Part shown: positions 1-6,772 of the stretch, one piece after another
Layout: the number at the start of each line of letters is the position of its first letter
How positions within the stretch are numbered: the first letter of the stretch is position 1
Assembly (NCBI GenBank): GCA_023700785.1
Contig: JAMPYH010000074.1
Location: forward strand, 1-9,733
DNA length: 9,733 bases
Origin: Candidatus Zixiibacteriota bacterium
Lineage (GTDB): Bacteria > Zixibacteria > MSB-5A5 > GN15 > FEB-12
Direction: 5' to 3'
Program-made: the position numbers and the translations under genes
Notes under the pieces: model-generated
What the model saw: only the letters and a program-made list of their open reading frames with translations
Database searches by the model: none
Told to the model about the DNA's origin: nothing

Positions 1-245
1 CCGCAAATACTGACCAGCGTGTCAACCAGTTCGTCGAGATGCGCAAGCCAGGCGCGGTCGGGGTATTTCAGGCGGAGGTTGTCGATCAGTTCATCGGCGA
101 TGGTCGCGATATATTTGGCGTAGCGCTGGCGCTTGCCGATCTGCAGGAACGGGATGACGTAACGTTTGGCGAGATAGGAGGCGAGCATCAGGCCGACAGA
201 GCCGAGGATGCCGAGCCAGGAGTCGGCGGTGATAATCGGTTGCAT
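1..245 (-). CDS. Holin-like small membrane protein, N-terminal 81 residues (3' end outside window)
   Basis: The visible protein begins MQPIITADSWLGILGSVG. It has one hydrophobic segment at about residues 9-25 (WLGILGSVGLMLASYLA), then a basic stretch (KRYVIPFLQIGKRQRY), then a helical charged region (YIATIADELIDNLRLKYPDR). One N-terminal membrane helix followed by a soluble amphipathic helix is the layout of LLH-type phage holins (holin superfamily 6), which permeabilise the inner membrane to let endolysin out. The start at 245 is chosen because AAAGGA lies 6 nt upstream. The frame is open to the window edge, so a lysis enzyme may follow to the left. The gene comes last after the structural genes, where lysis genes often sit. 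The coding call is solid; holin is inferred from topology and context, and a small tail-associated membrane protein is the alternative. Confidence 0.55.
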   Translation of the reverse strand, partial: MQPIITADSWLGILGSVGLMLASYLAKRYVIPFLQIGKRQRYAKYIATIADELIDNLRLKYPDRAWLAHLDELVDTLVSIC

Positions 246-272
246 AAGGGATCCTTTCTGGGGCTGCCATCA

Positions 273-292
273 CCCTTCGGCTGCGCTCAGGG
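273..292. repeat. Short hairpin with TCGGCTGCGCTC loop
   Basis: CCCT (273-276) pairs with AGGG (289-292) around the loop TCGGCTGCGCTC. A second site at 6944-6965 has a nearly identical loop (TCGACTCCGCTC) but a different stem, GCAC/GTGC. Hairpins of the CCTTCGACTCCGCTCAGG kind are known as dispersed repeats in many bacterial genomes. This copy lies in the leader of the holin-like gene. Confidence 0.55.
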
Positions 293-330
293 CGAGGATG
301 GCGGGGTGCGGTGGTTGTGAGGGGTAAGAG

Positions 331-379
331 GTTGCTTCGTCGCTCATCCGCCAGGGGCGGATGGGCTCCTCGCAATGAC
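331..379. repeat. GTTGCTTCGT...CTCGCAATGAC dispersed palindromic repeat, copy 1
   Basis: Constant ends GTTGCTTCGTCGCT and GCTCCTCGCAATGAC enclose a perfect 7-bp hairpin, CATCCGC (345-351) with GCGGATG (357-363). Read on the other strand this is the GTCATTGCGAGGAGC...GACGAAGCAAC repeat I recognise as common between genes in many bacterial chromosomes. Copies 2 and 4 in this window keep the ends but carry different, still self-complementary, hairpins. It lies in the leader of the holin-like gene. Confidence 0.8.
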
Positions 380-403
380 GAAAGGGGGGGCCACTATAAT
401 ACA

Positions 404-419
404 AATGGTGGGGTGCGGG
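404..419. repeat. AATGGTGGGGTGCGGG motif, copy 1
   Basis: The 16-base motif recurs exactly or nearly so at 8901-8916 and 9067-9082, and in a degenerate form (GATGGCGGGGTGCGG) near 297-311. All copies are between genes, next to other repeats. Its role is unknown. Confidence 0.6.
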
Positions 420-470
420 CAAAGATGGCGGGGCAAGGTCCATAGACGGGCACGATTGGTTGGAGGGAAA

Positions 471-580
471 GCGTCAGGTCACACCATCGCGCGGAGAATC
501 CAGGTTTGAGCAATAGATCTCATTTCGGGTGAATCCATTGGCGAATTCATAGCCACGGCGATGGCAGGACCTGACGCAAC
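471..580 (+). repeat. ~110-bp palindromic element, copy A1
   Basis: The left arm GCGTCAGGTC (471-480) pairs perfectly with GACCTGACGC (568-577). Next comes a 3x3 mismatch (ACA opposite CAG), then an inner stem CCATCGC (484-490) with GCGATGG (558-564). About 67 bases between the arms differ from copies B, C and D. With A2 it forms a 104-bp tandem duplication: 481-580 and 585-684 are about 85% identical by eye, and the arm regions are the best conserved. Confidence 0.85.
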
Positions 581-684
581 GATTACACAATCGCGCGGAG
601 AATCTAGGATTCAGCAATAAATCTCACTTCGAGTGGAGCCATTGGTCTTTGCATGGCCACGGCGATGGCAGGACCTGACGCAAC
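581..684 (+). repeat. ~110-bp palindromic element, copy A2 (tandem copy without left outer arm)
   Basis: This is the second unit of the 104-bp tandem repeat. It keeps the right arm (GCGATGGCAGGACCTGACGC, 662-681) and an inner left arm with one change (CAATCGC). Its left outer arm is lost: the sequence before the inner arm is CAACGATTACA instead of GCGTCAGGTCACA. The whole A1-A2 block is therefore still bounded by the A1 left arm and an A2 right arm that could pair with each other. It ends 33 bases past the stop codon of the 2193-718 gene. Confidence 0.75.
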
Positions 685-717
685 AATCAAGCTACTGAAG
701 CAGCGTTATCTATGTTG

Positions 718-2193
718 TCACCAATCTAGTTGCCAGGTGGGGGTTGAGGGAACGGTGACTCGCTGGCGGAGGATGGTGCCATCGCGTCGGGTGATGGTGA
801 TCTCGTATTTCGTGCCGGAGGGAGTAAGCGAGTTCGAGGGAATCAGGTCGAGCGCGAAATAGCCGGTGGAATCGGTGATGGTTGAACGAGTGAATGGAGA
901 GATGATCAGGCTCTCCCCTGTTGCAGCATTAACACGACGGACCACTCCGGATGGGATCGCGGCGGTGACTGTCGCGTTTGGTTCAGCCTGACCGTTGATG
1001 GCATAAAGAAAACCATAAACGCGGCAAAGATCGGGCGACGAAGGTGTCCCGGGGTCGAAATGGCAGCCAAAGATCGTGTCGATAGTCGCGCCGGAAATCG
1101 TGATAGTGTCGAGCGACGGAAAGACGAACGTGGGAGCGTCGGCAAGGAGCGTGTAGTCGGCGGCGTTGAGATGAAGGGTAGTCGCGCCAAGAGTAGATGT
1201 CTGACCGAGCGCGATCAGCGCGGACTGGTCGAGATTCCGGATGGCGATATCCGCGCCGGGGATAACTTGATCTGTGGTGGAGTCAAACGCGACGATGGTG
1301 ACACTGAAGGCGCCAGTACCGGTGCATCCAGAGGAGGAGCCGCTTGAGCCGATACCGGCACGGAGGAATCCGATCAGGGAGGTATCGTTGTCGAGCGCGG
1401 CGTTGAAATTGCTCAGGTCGAGAGTGAGCGAATCGGTGATGCCGCCATGCAGTTTGCCGGTGCCATGCAGAAAAATATCCTGCTGGCCGCCGGCGACAGT
1501 GATGCCGGAGTTGGCGGTGCCGGTGATGTCGATCCCGGTGCCGGCGCCGATGATATTAACCGCCATGCCGGCTCCGTTCGAGTTGCGCACAAAAAGCGAA
1601 CCGGCGCCTTCGTAAGAACCATCGATGACGAGCCGGCCGAGTTTGAGCGTCTGGCCGCCGGTGTTGTCAAGCATTGTCTCGAGATTGTCCGCCGCGGTCG
1701 GGTCGCCGGAGATCTGGGCGAGATTGACGGCTTTGTAATCGGAACAGGTGTCGCCGATCTTTACGCGATCGGCAAACGTCGGTTCAAGGATAAAGGAGAA
1801 GATGAATCCCTGGTCGAGGCGCGCGGAAGTGGTGCCATCAAGAGTATCCACCGCGATCAGGATGCCGGAGTAGGTGCCGGAGCGCGGAGCAGGGCCGTCG
1901 ATATCGGCAACTTCTTTCATCCAGCGGTAGCCTTTACGTCCGGAAGTACCCAGTGTGAGCGAGCGGATCTCGGTCGAGGCGGCATTGTACGCGGCGGCGA
2001 AGATCGAGTCGCCGGTTGGCGAGAAGATCAGAACATAGAACGAATCAGCCTGCGCGAAATTGCCGACCGTATCGGTGACAAAGAAGGTCAGGCTGAGTGT
2101 ATCTTCGGCGGTGCCGGTTCCGCTGTTGTTAGTGACGATGGGAGCGGCGGAGAGGGGTGGGATCAGCAACAGGAGTAACAATAGTGATTTCAT
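718..2193 (-). CDS. Secreted-type fibre/adhesin-like protein, 491 aa, with signal peptide
   Basis: The start MKSLLLLLLLIPPLSAAP is a clear Sec signal peptide with likely cleavage after residue 16 or 17. The longer open frame upstream is repeat-derived, so 2193 is preferred even though no good Shine-Dalgarno site precedes it. Residues 18-145 look like an Ig-like beta domain. Residues 155-285 contain VNLAQISGDPTAADNLETMLD and a Gly/Ala/Thr-rich shaft, a pattern seen in phage tail-fibre and baseplate proteins. Residues 295-375 and 390-491 look like two carboxypeptidase-regulatory-type beta sandwiches; the second contains YGFLYAINGQAEPNATVTA and DSTGYFALDLIP. Cysteines at 150, 290, 377 and 390 would allow disulphides after export. 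The gene follows another signal-peptide fibre-type gene across a 321-bp repeat gap. A receptor-binding fibre or cell-surface adhesin is inferred; no enzyme motif is seen. Confidence 0.55.
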   Translation of the reverse strand: MKSLLLLLLLIPPLSAAPIVTNNSGTGTAEDTLSLTFFVTDTVGNFAQADSFYVLIFSPTGDSIFAAAYNAASTEIRSLTLGTSGRKGYRWMKEVADIDGPAPRSGTYSGILIAVDTLDGTTSARLDQGFIFSFILEPTFADRVKIGDTCSDYKAVNLAQISGDPTAADNLETMLDNTGGQTLKLGRLVIDGSYEGAGSLFVRNSNGAGMAVNIIGAGTGIDITGTANSGITVAGGQQDIFLHGTGKLHGGITDSLTLDLSNFNAALDNDTSLIGFLRAGIGSSGSSSGCTGTGAFSVTIVAFDSTTDQVIPGADIAIRNLDQSALIALGQTSTLGATTLHLNAADYTLLADAPTFVFPSLDTITISGATIDTIFGCHFDPGTPSSPDLCRVYGFLYAINGQAEPNATVTAAIPSGVVRRVNAATGESLIISPFTRSTITDSTGYFALDLIPSNSLTPSGTKYEITITRRDGTILRQRVTVPSTPTWQLDW

Positions 2194-2223
2194 GATGCGG
2201 TGGTTGTGGGAGAGGTTTAGGAG

Positions 2224-2272
2224 GTTGCTTCGTGCGCCGGCAACGAAGCGTTGCCGTGCTCCTCGCAATGAC
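2224..2272. repeat. GTTGCTTCGT...CTCGCAATGAC dispersed palindromic repeat, copy 2
   Basis: It has the same ends as copy 1 (GTTGCTTCGT and GCTCCTCGCAATGAC) but the hairpin is CGGCAACG (2238-2245) with CGTTGCCG (2249-2256), 8 bp, with loop AAG. The similarity to copy 1 extends into the left flank (GCGGTGGTTGTG at both sites). It sits just upstream of the 2193 start. Confidence 0.8.
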
Positions 2273-2387
2273 GAACAAAGCATAGAAGTAGCATAGCAAT
2301 GACGAACAAGAGGTATGTTGAAATGACTCGAAGTGCATAGATGTCGGGTCTCGAGAAATCAAGCCGATGAACGACGTTTATCAAGTT

Positions 2388-2410
2388 CCACAGCAAGCTG
2401 TGGGGCACAG
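2388..2410. repeat. CCACAG/CTGTGG hairpin with GTGGGGCACA tail
   Basis: CCACAG (2388-2393) and CTGTGG (2398-2403) form a perfect hairpin, followed by GGCACAG. The AAGCTGTGGGGCAC segment recurs at 6828-6841 beside another hairpin, so this is a dispersed family rather than a local accident. Confidence 0.6.
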
Positions 2411-2453
2411 ATGGGAGTTAGCCAAAACACTCAACTGGAGTACGTGGCTGGAC

Positions 2454-2469
2454 CCCAACTTTCGTTGGG
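2454..2469. repeat. Perfect hairpin CCCAAC-TTTC-GTTGGG
   Basis: The 6-bp stem has a 4-base loop and lies 46 bases past the stop codon of the 3729-2515 gene. With no T-run after it on the minus strand it is not a standard intrinsic terminator. It could protect an mRNA 3' end or be another dispersed repeat. Confidence 0.4.
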
Positions 2470-2514
2470 AAGAGGCTCAATAGAGTATCGGTGAGCATGC
2501 GATGACGATCCAGA

Positions 2515-3729
2515 TTATTGCAATGAATGAAGTAGAATGCGGCGGCGGCGAGTGGGAGGATCGCTCGTTGATGAAGTAACGGAATAATACGCGATCATAG
2601 AGAGGAGATAGCTGCCGGTGCCGTCTTCGGTCCAGGTGGATGGTAGGTCGCTGACGTTGTCGTAGCGATGGTCGCCGGAGATGCCGGTATCATACGAGAC
2701 TCGGGGGGCGCCTTCGCGGATATTGCAGGCAAGCGTGTACTCAGTGCCGGCGGCAAGCGACTGGATGGTCTGAGCTGAAGTGACCCAGACCGACGTGCCG
2801 CTCGAGGTGATCGCCCAGACAGCGGTGTCGAGCCGTGATTGCAAGGTTGAGTTCCATGAGTAAAGCGCCAGGTCGAGGGTGTCATTGTTGCCGCTGTACG
2901 TCTTCATGTGGACGCGGAAACTATCGATCCTCTCCCCCGCCGAGGCGATGTGGCGATAGAGGGACGCGCCGTTGCCGTAACATCGGGTATTCAGGATCGC
3001 CGCCGAGGACGCGCCCGCGGTGGTGTAACCGAATGTTGGATCGATACGAATCGGATATTCGGCTGAGGCGATGAAGTCGGGCGGGACGGCGATGGTCAGG
3101 AGAGAATCGATCCGCAGGTCGCACCATGCGGAGTTGCCGTCGCGATCGAACGCGCGCGGACGAAAGATATGGCAGAGCTTCCCTAATGCGGGATGATACA
3201 CGGCGTAGGAGCCGACAACCGAATCGGGGCGCTCGTGGCCGTCGGCAATTTCTTTCTCGGTGAGTTCCGGTTGATAATGCGGAGAGAGATTGTCGAATTC
3301 GATCGGAAAGCGGAACTGATGTGACTTCGGGACGGAGTCAAGAACGATCTCCCATTCGAGGGAGTGACTGTCGTGAAGGTAGAGCAGGTGGCGCTCGTTT
3401 GTGCCGGCGTCAAACCAAAGGCCGTCACGGCTATCGACTGACATTGCCTTGGCGGCAATTGGCGATGCTGAATCGGCAAGGAGGATACGAAAGGAGCTTT
3501 GGCCCAAACCGTGCAGCGATAGTTCAGGACGAAATGATCTGCCGGTGGAGTCGCCAATAGTCATGCGCAGGCGGTCGTTGGAGCCGCGGAAGTTGGCGGC
3601 ATCGACCAAGTCAAAAGTCGCGGCGAGAATGGGAGTCCCAGCGGATCGACCCTCTCGAATGATCCGGCTCTGGGCAGGAAGATCGCTGTGCGAAATCAGG
3701 ATGGCGAACAGAATAACAAAGGATCTCAT
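2515..3729 (-). CDS. Phage fibre/tail-surface protein, 404 aa, with signal peptide
   Basis: Residues 1-20 (MRSFVILFAILISHSDLPAQ) form a Sec-type signal peptide with likely cleavage after AQ. The middle, about residues 125-235, contains WEIVLDSVPKSHQFRFPIEF, HYQPELTEKEIADGHERPD, VVGSYAVYH, HIFRPRAFDRDGN and YPIRIDPTFGYTTAGA. I recognise this block from structural proteins in many environmental phage genomes. The C-terminal part (about 237-385) has the beta pattern NDTLDLALYSWN...LAAGTEYTLAC, typical of jelly-roll domains in receptor-binding proteins. The last residues are basic (PPTRRRR). The start ATG overlaps the previous stop as ATGA (3729-3726), and AGGAG lies 8 nt upstream, so translation is coupled. 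A virion surface or host-recognition role is inferred from domains and context. The export signal is odd for a virion protein, which normally assembles in the cytoplasm. Confidence 0.6.
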   Translation of the reverse strand: MRSFVILFAILISHSDLPAQSRIIREGRSAGTPILAATFDLVDAANFRGSNDRLRMTIGDSTGRSFRPELSLHGLGQSSFRILLADSASPIAAKAMSVDSRDGLWFDAGTNERHLLYLHDSHSLEWEIVLDSVPKSHQFRFPIEFDNLSPHYQPELTEKEIADGHERPDSVVGSYAVYHPALGKLCHIFRPRAFDRDGNSAWCDLRIDSLLTIAVPPDFIASAEYPIRIDPTFGYTTAGASSAAILNTRCYGNGASLYRHIASAGERIDSFRVHMKTYSGNNDTLDLALYSWNSTLQSRLDTAVWAITSSGTSVWVTSAQTIQSLAAGTEYTLACNIREGAPRVSYDTGISGDHRYDNVSDLPSTWTEDGTGSYLLSMIAYYSVTSSTSDPPTRRRRILLHSLQ

Positions 3730-3998
3730 GCCTGCGGCTCCTCTCCTCGACGTTCGATCGGATCGTCGAGGGGGATCTCATCGCCGCGCGCGGCGTCGGC
3801 GAATTGCTGTGGCCCGGCAGAGGGAGTCTCCTCCGGTTTGATCCGATGACGCAGTTCCACCAGTTTGGTGAAGTCCGCCAGCTTGACTTCATCGGTATGC
3901 TCAAGCAATGTCGTGAGGTATCCATCGATGAGTGAATCGAGCCGCTGGAGAGTAAGTCGGGGGAATGAAGGGATAGTGCTGATTCTTGGGGTGGTCAT
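3726..3998 (-). CDS. Small helical protein of unknown function, 90 aa
   Basis: I do not recognise a family. Residues 15-52 (LTLQRLDSLIDGYLTTLLEHTDEVKLADFTKLVELRHR) should form two amphipathic helices. The C-terminal 38 residues are rich in Pro, Glu, Asp and Arg and probably disordered. GGGGGAG lies 4 nt before the ATG, and the previous stop codon lies 1 nt before the ATG. It shares an ATGA overlap with the next gene. Its size and place between connector-like and fibre genes would suit an assembly chaperone or a small packaging or connector accessory protein, but nothing in the sequence decides this. Confidence 0.6.
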   Translation of the reverse strand: MTTPRISTIPSFPRLTLQRLDSLIDGYLTTLLEHTDEVKLADFTKLVELRHRIKPEETPSAGPQQFADAARGDEIPLDDPIERRGEEPQA

Positions 3999-3999
3999 G

Positions 4000-4374
4000 C
4001 TACTCCCCCATTTCGAATATCAGCAGGTCAACGACTGCCGGGCCGATTGACGCGGAGTCGCGCGCGATCCTGAAGCCGCGGTCGGTTTCGTGTCCGATCA
4101 GGCAGGCGAGCGTATTAGAGCGAGGGCGGATGATGATGTGCGGTTGGCTGATAGTTGAAGGCAGCTGGTGGCCGCGATGGTCGGTCAATTGGCCGAACTC
4201 GACTGATTGAGCGGAATCGCCGAGGAAGGCGGTGTTGAAATAAAGCTCGCCGGAGAGAGTCGGCGTTTCGGCGAGCAGGAGATCGAGCGCGGCGGTATTT
4301 CCGGTTCCCCAGACGACCAGGTCATGCACCAGCCAGGTTCGTTTGGCTTTGATGTTCGCGAGTGTGGAGTTCAT
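4000..4374 (-). CDS. Conserved-looking beta-rich phage protein of unknown function, 124 aa
   Basis: The start at 4374 is set by AGGAAAGG just upstream; an earlier ATG in frame lies inside the preceding gene. After a short basic N-terminus (KAKRTWLVHDL) the protein alternates beta strands and turns. It includes SGELYFNTAF, HQLPSTISQPHIIIRPRSN, ACLIGHETDRGFRIARD and VVDLLIFEMGE at the extreme C-terminus. No signal peptide, membrane helix or catalytic motif is seen. It begins 7 nt after the stop of the connector-like gene and ends 1 nt before the next ATG, so it belongs to the coupled block. A tail-completion, joining or virion-decorating protein is possible from position alone. Confidence 0.55.
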   Translation of the reverse strand: MNSTLANIKAKRTWLVHDLVVWGTGNTAALDLLLAETPTLSGELYFNTAFLGDSAQSVEFGQLTDHRGHQLPSTISQPHIIIRPRSNTLACLIGHETDRGFRIARDSASIGPAVVDLLIFEMGE

Positions 4375-4381
4375 ACCTTTC

Positions 4382-5194
4382 CTAACTAATAGCCGGGAGG
4401 CTTGGGGAAGTGACGGGTGGACGGAACGAGCGGAGCAGTTTGTCGGCGCGCGCGGAGTGATCATCGGCAAGTTTTATCCAGGCGAGCGTGATCTTGTCGA
4501 GATCGCGGCCGCTGGAAAGCTCGCGGGTAGCGGCGGCGCGGCAGATGATCTCCAGCGCGCGACAGAGCGCGGCGGCAGAAAGAGTCGGGTCGGCGCCAAA
4601 TTGGCCGGTCGGATCGATCTCCCGCTCGATCAGGCCGTTAGCTTCGGTGATAGCGGCTCCAAGCAGATCATCGGAGAAGGGAGCATACAGCGGCGTGAAG
4701 TCGAGAAAAACTGTCTCGCCGTCGCCGATGGCGGATGAAGCGAGCCTCCGGATCTCGGCGCGGTCGCAATCGACCGTGAAATCGTCATTCGGAATATAGA
4801 GATGATAAGGCTCAAACCAGACAGTGACGACCGTACCGGCGGTCAGTTCCCCCCCTTGTCTTATGGATAGCGAGGTGTTGAGAGAGTCAAAGGTGTAGTC
4901 GATGTTTTCAGCGTAGATCTTCGAGAGCGATGCGTTATTGGCGACAACAAGCGAGCCGAAGACAATCGGAGCGACACTGATCTGGGTTGGCGAATCTGCC
5001 AGCGTAAATTGACCGCGGGTCACCTGGCCCGGTCTTCGAGATTTGACGCGAAGCGAATCGGGCGCAATGGCGGTGCCGTGGAAACGGGCAGTCTCGACGC
5101 CATGGAGTTGAAGCGGAAGATCCGAAATCCGCCGGCCGGACGGCGCGTTGGAGATCAGGTATGGGCGAAGCTGTTCAAGCGTAACGTATGCCAT
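4382..5194 (-). CDS. Head-tail connector/adaptor-like protein, 270 aa
   Basis: The short N-terminus MAYVTLEQLRPYL resembles the opening of many small phage connector proteins. Residues about 20-135 look beta-rich (DSLRVKSRR..., YTFDSLNTSLSIRQGGELTAGTVVTVWFEPYHLYIP). The C-terminal half, about 175-262, is a helical bundle: DLLGAAITEANGLIEREIDPTGQFGADPTLSAAALCRALEIICRAA, then ELSSGRDLDKITLAWIKLADDHSARADKLLRSFRPP. That helical half matches the general shape of gp6/gp15-type adaptors that dock on the portal. The beta-domain insertion makes the protein longer than usual adaptors. A near-ideal GGAGG lies 4 nt before the ATG, formed partly by the last codons of the preceding gene, so the two are translationally coupled. 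The function is inferred from fold and place; the coding call is certain. Confidence 0.5.
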   Translation of the reverse strand: MAYVTLEQLRPYLISNAPSGRRISDLPLQLHGVETARFHGTAIAPDSLRVKSRRPGQVTRGQFTLADSPTQISVAPIVFGSLVVANNASLSKIYAENIDYTFDSLNTSLSIRQGGELTAGTVVTVWFEPYHLYIPNDDFTVDCDRAEIRRLASSAIGDGETVFLDFTPLYAPFSDDLLGAAITEANGLIEREIDPTGQFGADPTLSAAALCRALEIICRAAATRELSSGRDLDKITLAWIKLADDHSARADKLLRSFRPPVTSPSLPAIS

Positions 5195-5195
5195 G

Positions 5196-6611
5196 CTACC
5201 TCCTTGCGCTTAGCGCGGTAATCTCGGAGACCGCGGAGATCTGTGAACCGACCGGGCCGGTGGCAAACGTGGAGAGAACTTCGCACCTGACCCAGAAGCG
5301 CTGGAGTCCGCCGATCGCGCACTGCTGCCAGTCGGGCGGGATGGCGCGGTAGTCGGTCCAGAGATGAACCCGCAGGGTGGCGGCATCAAAGTTAGCTGGA
5401 CCACTCGCGGGAGCGAAGTTCACCCAGGTCGCGCCGTTCCAGTACGAGCAGCCGATGCTTCCGCCGATTCCCGCGACTGAGAGTGACAGGTGCAGATAGC
5501 GGAAGCGGTCGTTCATCCCGACATACAGCGCGTCTCCCGGCTGCGCGACCAGGCAGTTTGAGGCTGGATGAACTATATCGCCGCTGACGCTGCTTGCGGA
5601 TTCGCTGGTGAGATCCTCGAAAGTTCCCGCCGCGTGATTGTAAAGGAGCACGGAATCAAACAGATCGGCGCGTCGGTCGAGCGGCGCCGGATCGCTGAAG
5701 GCGCCGGCGCGACGAGTGCTGAACATGAGCCGCTTCTGGTCGCCGCTCCAAGATCGCAGCCAGAGGATGGCGGGATAGCTGTCGATATAGATGATCTGCG
5801 GTGAGTCCTGTAGTTCGGTCGCAAGTGTGGTCGCGGCCGACCAGGTGAGGCCGTCAAACTCTCGCGCGCGAAACTGCGAATCGTTATAGACGACCGCGAC
5901 GCGGCCATCGGGGCCGAGCGCGGCATCAAACTGATCATTAAATCCGGTCAGCGCGGTGGCGACCATGAACTCATCGGACCAGCTACCGGTAGGCAGCGGC
6001 CTGGTTCGCGCGACCAGTTTGGTGGAGCCATAAGCAAGGAATAGATGCAGTGATTCCGGCGCGGCGATCAATTTGGCGGTGAGCTGGTTCGCGCCGGTCG
6101 AGAGAGTTTCGCCGGGATCGGTCGGGCCGGTCCCCCAGGTCACGCCGCTGTCCGCGGAGGATTTTATCTGCGCATACCAGCTTCCGGCTGCATAGCGATT
6201 AAACGCGAGCCAAAGGGTGGCAGCGGTGTCAATGACAATGGACGGATTCGCGGCCGGGTCAACGTTGTATGCGGCGACGGAGGTAGATGGCGTCCATCCG
6301 CCACCGGCATAGGACAGTTTGCGAGTTTTTAGTGTCGAGATGTCGGCGGCGAGATAGGCGATATAAATCGTGTTGTCGGGGGCGACGCAACAATCAAACG
6401 GAGCATCAGTGCAATCATCGACGACGACTACCGGCGATGACCAGTTGGTGAACGGCGGGTCGGCGAAAGTCAGCCGCATCTCGGATGGCGTGGCGAGGAA
6501 GATCGCGACGAGCCGTCCGGCATAGGGGCCGGAGGGAACCCTCAGGAGTAAGCGGCCGGTCGGGAGACCGAGCGGATTGAGAGAGGTTAGGTCGGAGAGT
6601 TTTTTGAGCAT
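5196..6611 (-). CDS. BNR/Asp-box beta-propeller protein with C-terminal beta-sandwich, 471 aa
   Basis: Residues about 20-340 show the repeated strand pattern of a sialidase-like propeller. One perfect Asp-box, SADSGVTW (152-159, SxDxGxTW), is present, with degenerate blades around REFDGLTWSAA (250-260) and FTNWSSP (54-60). No convincing set of sialidase catalytic residues is visible, so glycan binding is more likely than cleavage. Residues about 358-460 (GDALYVGMNDRF..., SYWNGATWVNF, ...FWVRCEV...TGPVGSQI) resemble a beta domain seen in phage baseplate and fibre proteins. The start 6611 (MLKKLSDLTS) is preferred because the longer frame upstream is repeat-derived; no strong Shine-Dalgarno site precedes it. 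Palindromic element copy B ends 27 bases upstream. The stop lies 1 nt before the connector-like ATG. A tail spike or capsid-surface glycan-binding role is inferred. Confidence 0.6.
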   Translation of the reverse strand: MLKKLSDLTSLNPLGLPTGRLLLRVPSGPYAGRLVAIFLATPSEMRLTFADPPFTNWSSPVVVVDDCTDAPFDCCVAPDNTIYIAYLAADISTLKTRKLSYAGGGWTPSTSVAAYNVDPAANPSIVIDTAATLWLAFNRYAAGSWYAQIKSSADSGVTWGTGPTDPGETLSTGANQLTAKLIAAPESLHLFLAYGSTKLVARTRPLPTGSWSDEFMVATALTGFNDQFDAALGPDGRVAVVYNDSQFRAREFDGLTWSAATTLATELQDSPQIIYIDSYPAILWLRSWSGDQKRLMFSTRRAGAFSDPAPLDRRADLFDSVLLYNHAAGTFEDLTSESASSVSGDIVHPASNCLVAQPGDALYVGMNDRFRYLHLSLSVAGIGGSIGCSYWNGATWVNFAPASGPANFDAATLRVHLWTDYRAIPPDWQQCAIGGLQRFWVRCEVLSTFATGPVGSQISAVSEITALSARR

Positions 6612-6638
6612 GGAAGTTTCAGTATGGTTTAGAGATGA

Positions 6639-6750
6639 GCGGCAGGTCACACCATCGCGGCTTTGATCGTGATCGAAAGCATGCGACAGAAGGAGGAGCG
6701 TGATCGTGCGCCTGCTATTGAGCCGCGGCGATGGCAGGACCTGCCGCAAC
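6639..6750 (+). repeat. ~110-bp palindromic element, copy B
   Basis: The outer arm GCGGCAGGTC (6639-6648) pairs with GACCTGCCGC (6739-6748). The 3x3 loop (ACA opposite CAG) is the same as in A1, and the inner stem is CCATCGC (6652-6658) with GCGATGG (6728-6734). Compared with A1, the fourth outer-arm base changes T to G on the left and A to C on the right, which preserves the pair. The interior is unrelated to A1/A2. It lies in the leader of the propeller gene. Confidence 0.85.
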
Positions 6751-6772
6751 GTGTGGGGACGGAGAAGGAATG

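Larger units (their letters stand above)
246..717. other. Gene-free stretch filled with repeats
   Basis: This 472-base gap between the fibre protein and the holin-like gene has no credible gene; short open frames here run through repeats. From left to right it holds a CCCT/AGGG hairpin (273-292), a GTTGCTTCGT repeat (331-379), a 16-base AATGGTGGGGTGCGGG motif (404-419) and two tandem copies of the ~110-bp palindromic element (471-684). I see no terminator with a T-run on the minus strand and no convincing promoter. Confidence 0.7.
2194..2514. other. Gene-free stretch with three hairpin repeats
   Basis: The 321 bases between the two signal-peptide genes hold a GTTGCTTCGT repeat (2224-2272), a CCACAG/CTGTGG hairpin (2388-2403) and a CCCAAC/GTTGGG hairpin (2454-2469). 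No hairpin is followed by a T-run on the minus strand, so none is called a terminator. No gene is supported. Confidence 0.65.

Noticed and set aside
388..425. TATAAT at 395-400 on the plus strand and TATTAT on the minus strand as a promoter for the holin-like gene
   Set aside because: No matching -35 box lies at proper spacing on either strand (the nearest on the minus strand is about TTTGCC), and the site lies in repeat-rich DNA.
471..684. Tandem repeats as a CRISPR array
   Set aside because: There are only two units of 104 bp with diverging interiors, no short identical repeats with unique spacers, and no cas genes.
1447..2178. A long plus-strand open frame (243 aa) opposite the 491-aa fibre protein
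   Set aside because: It is antisense to a gene with a signal peptide and clear beta-domain pattern. Its composition is what a GC-rich complement of a Gly/Thr/Ala-rich gene yields, and it has no recognisable domain.
2454..2469. Hairpin as an intrinsic terminator after the 404-aa fibre gene
   Set aside because: It is not followed by a T-run on the transcribed strand and its stem is only 6 bp.
5196..6611. Propeller protein as an active sialidase
   Set aside because: Only one clear Asp-box is present, and I could not place an arginine triad, a nucleophilic tyrosine or an FRIP-type motif.
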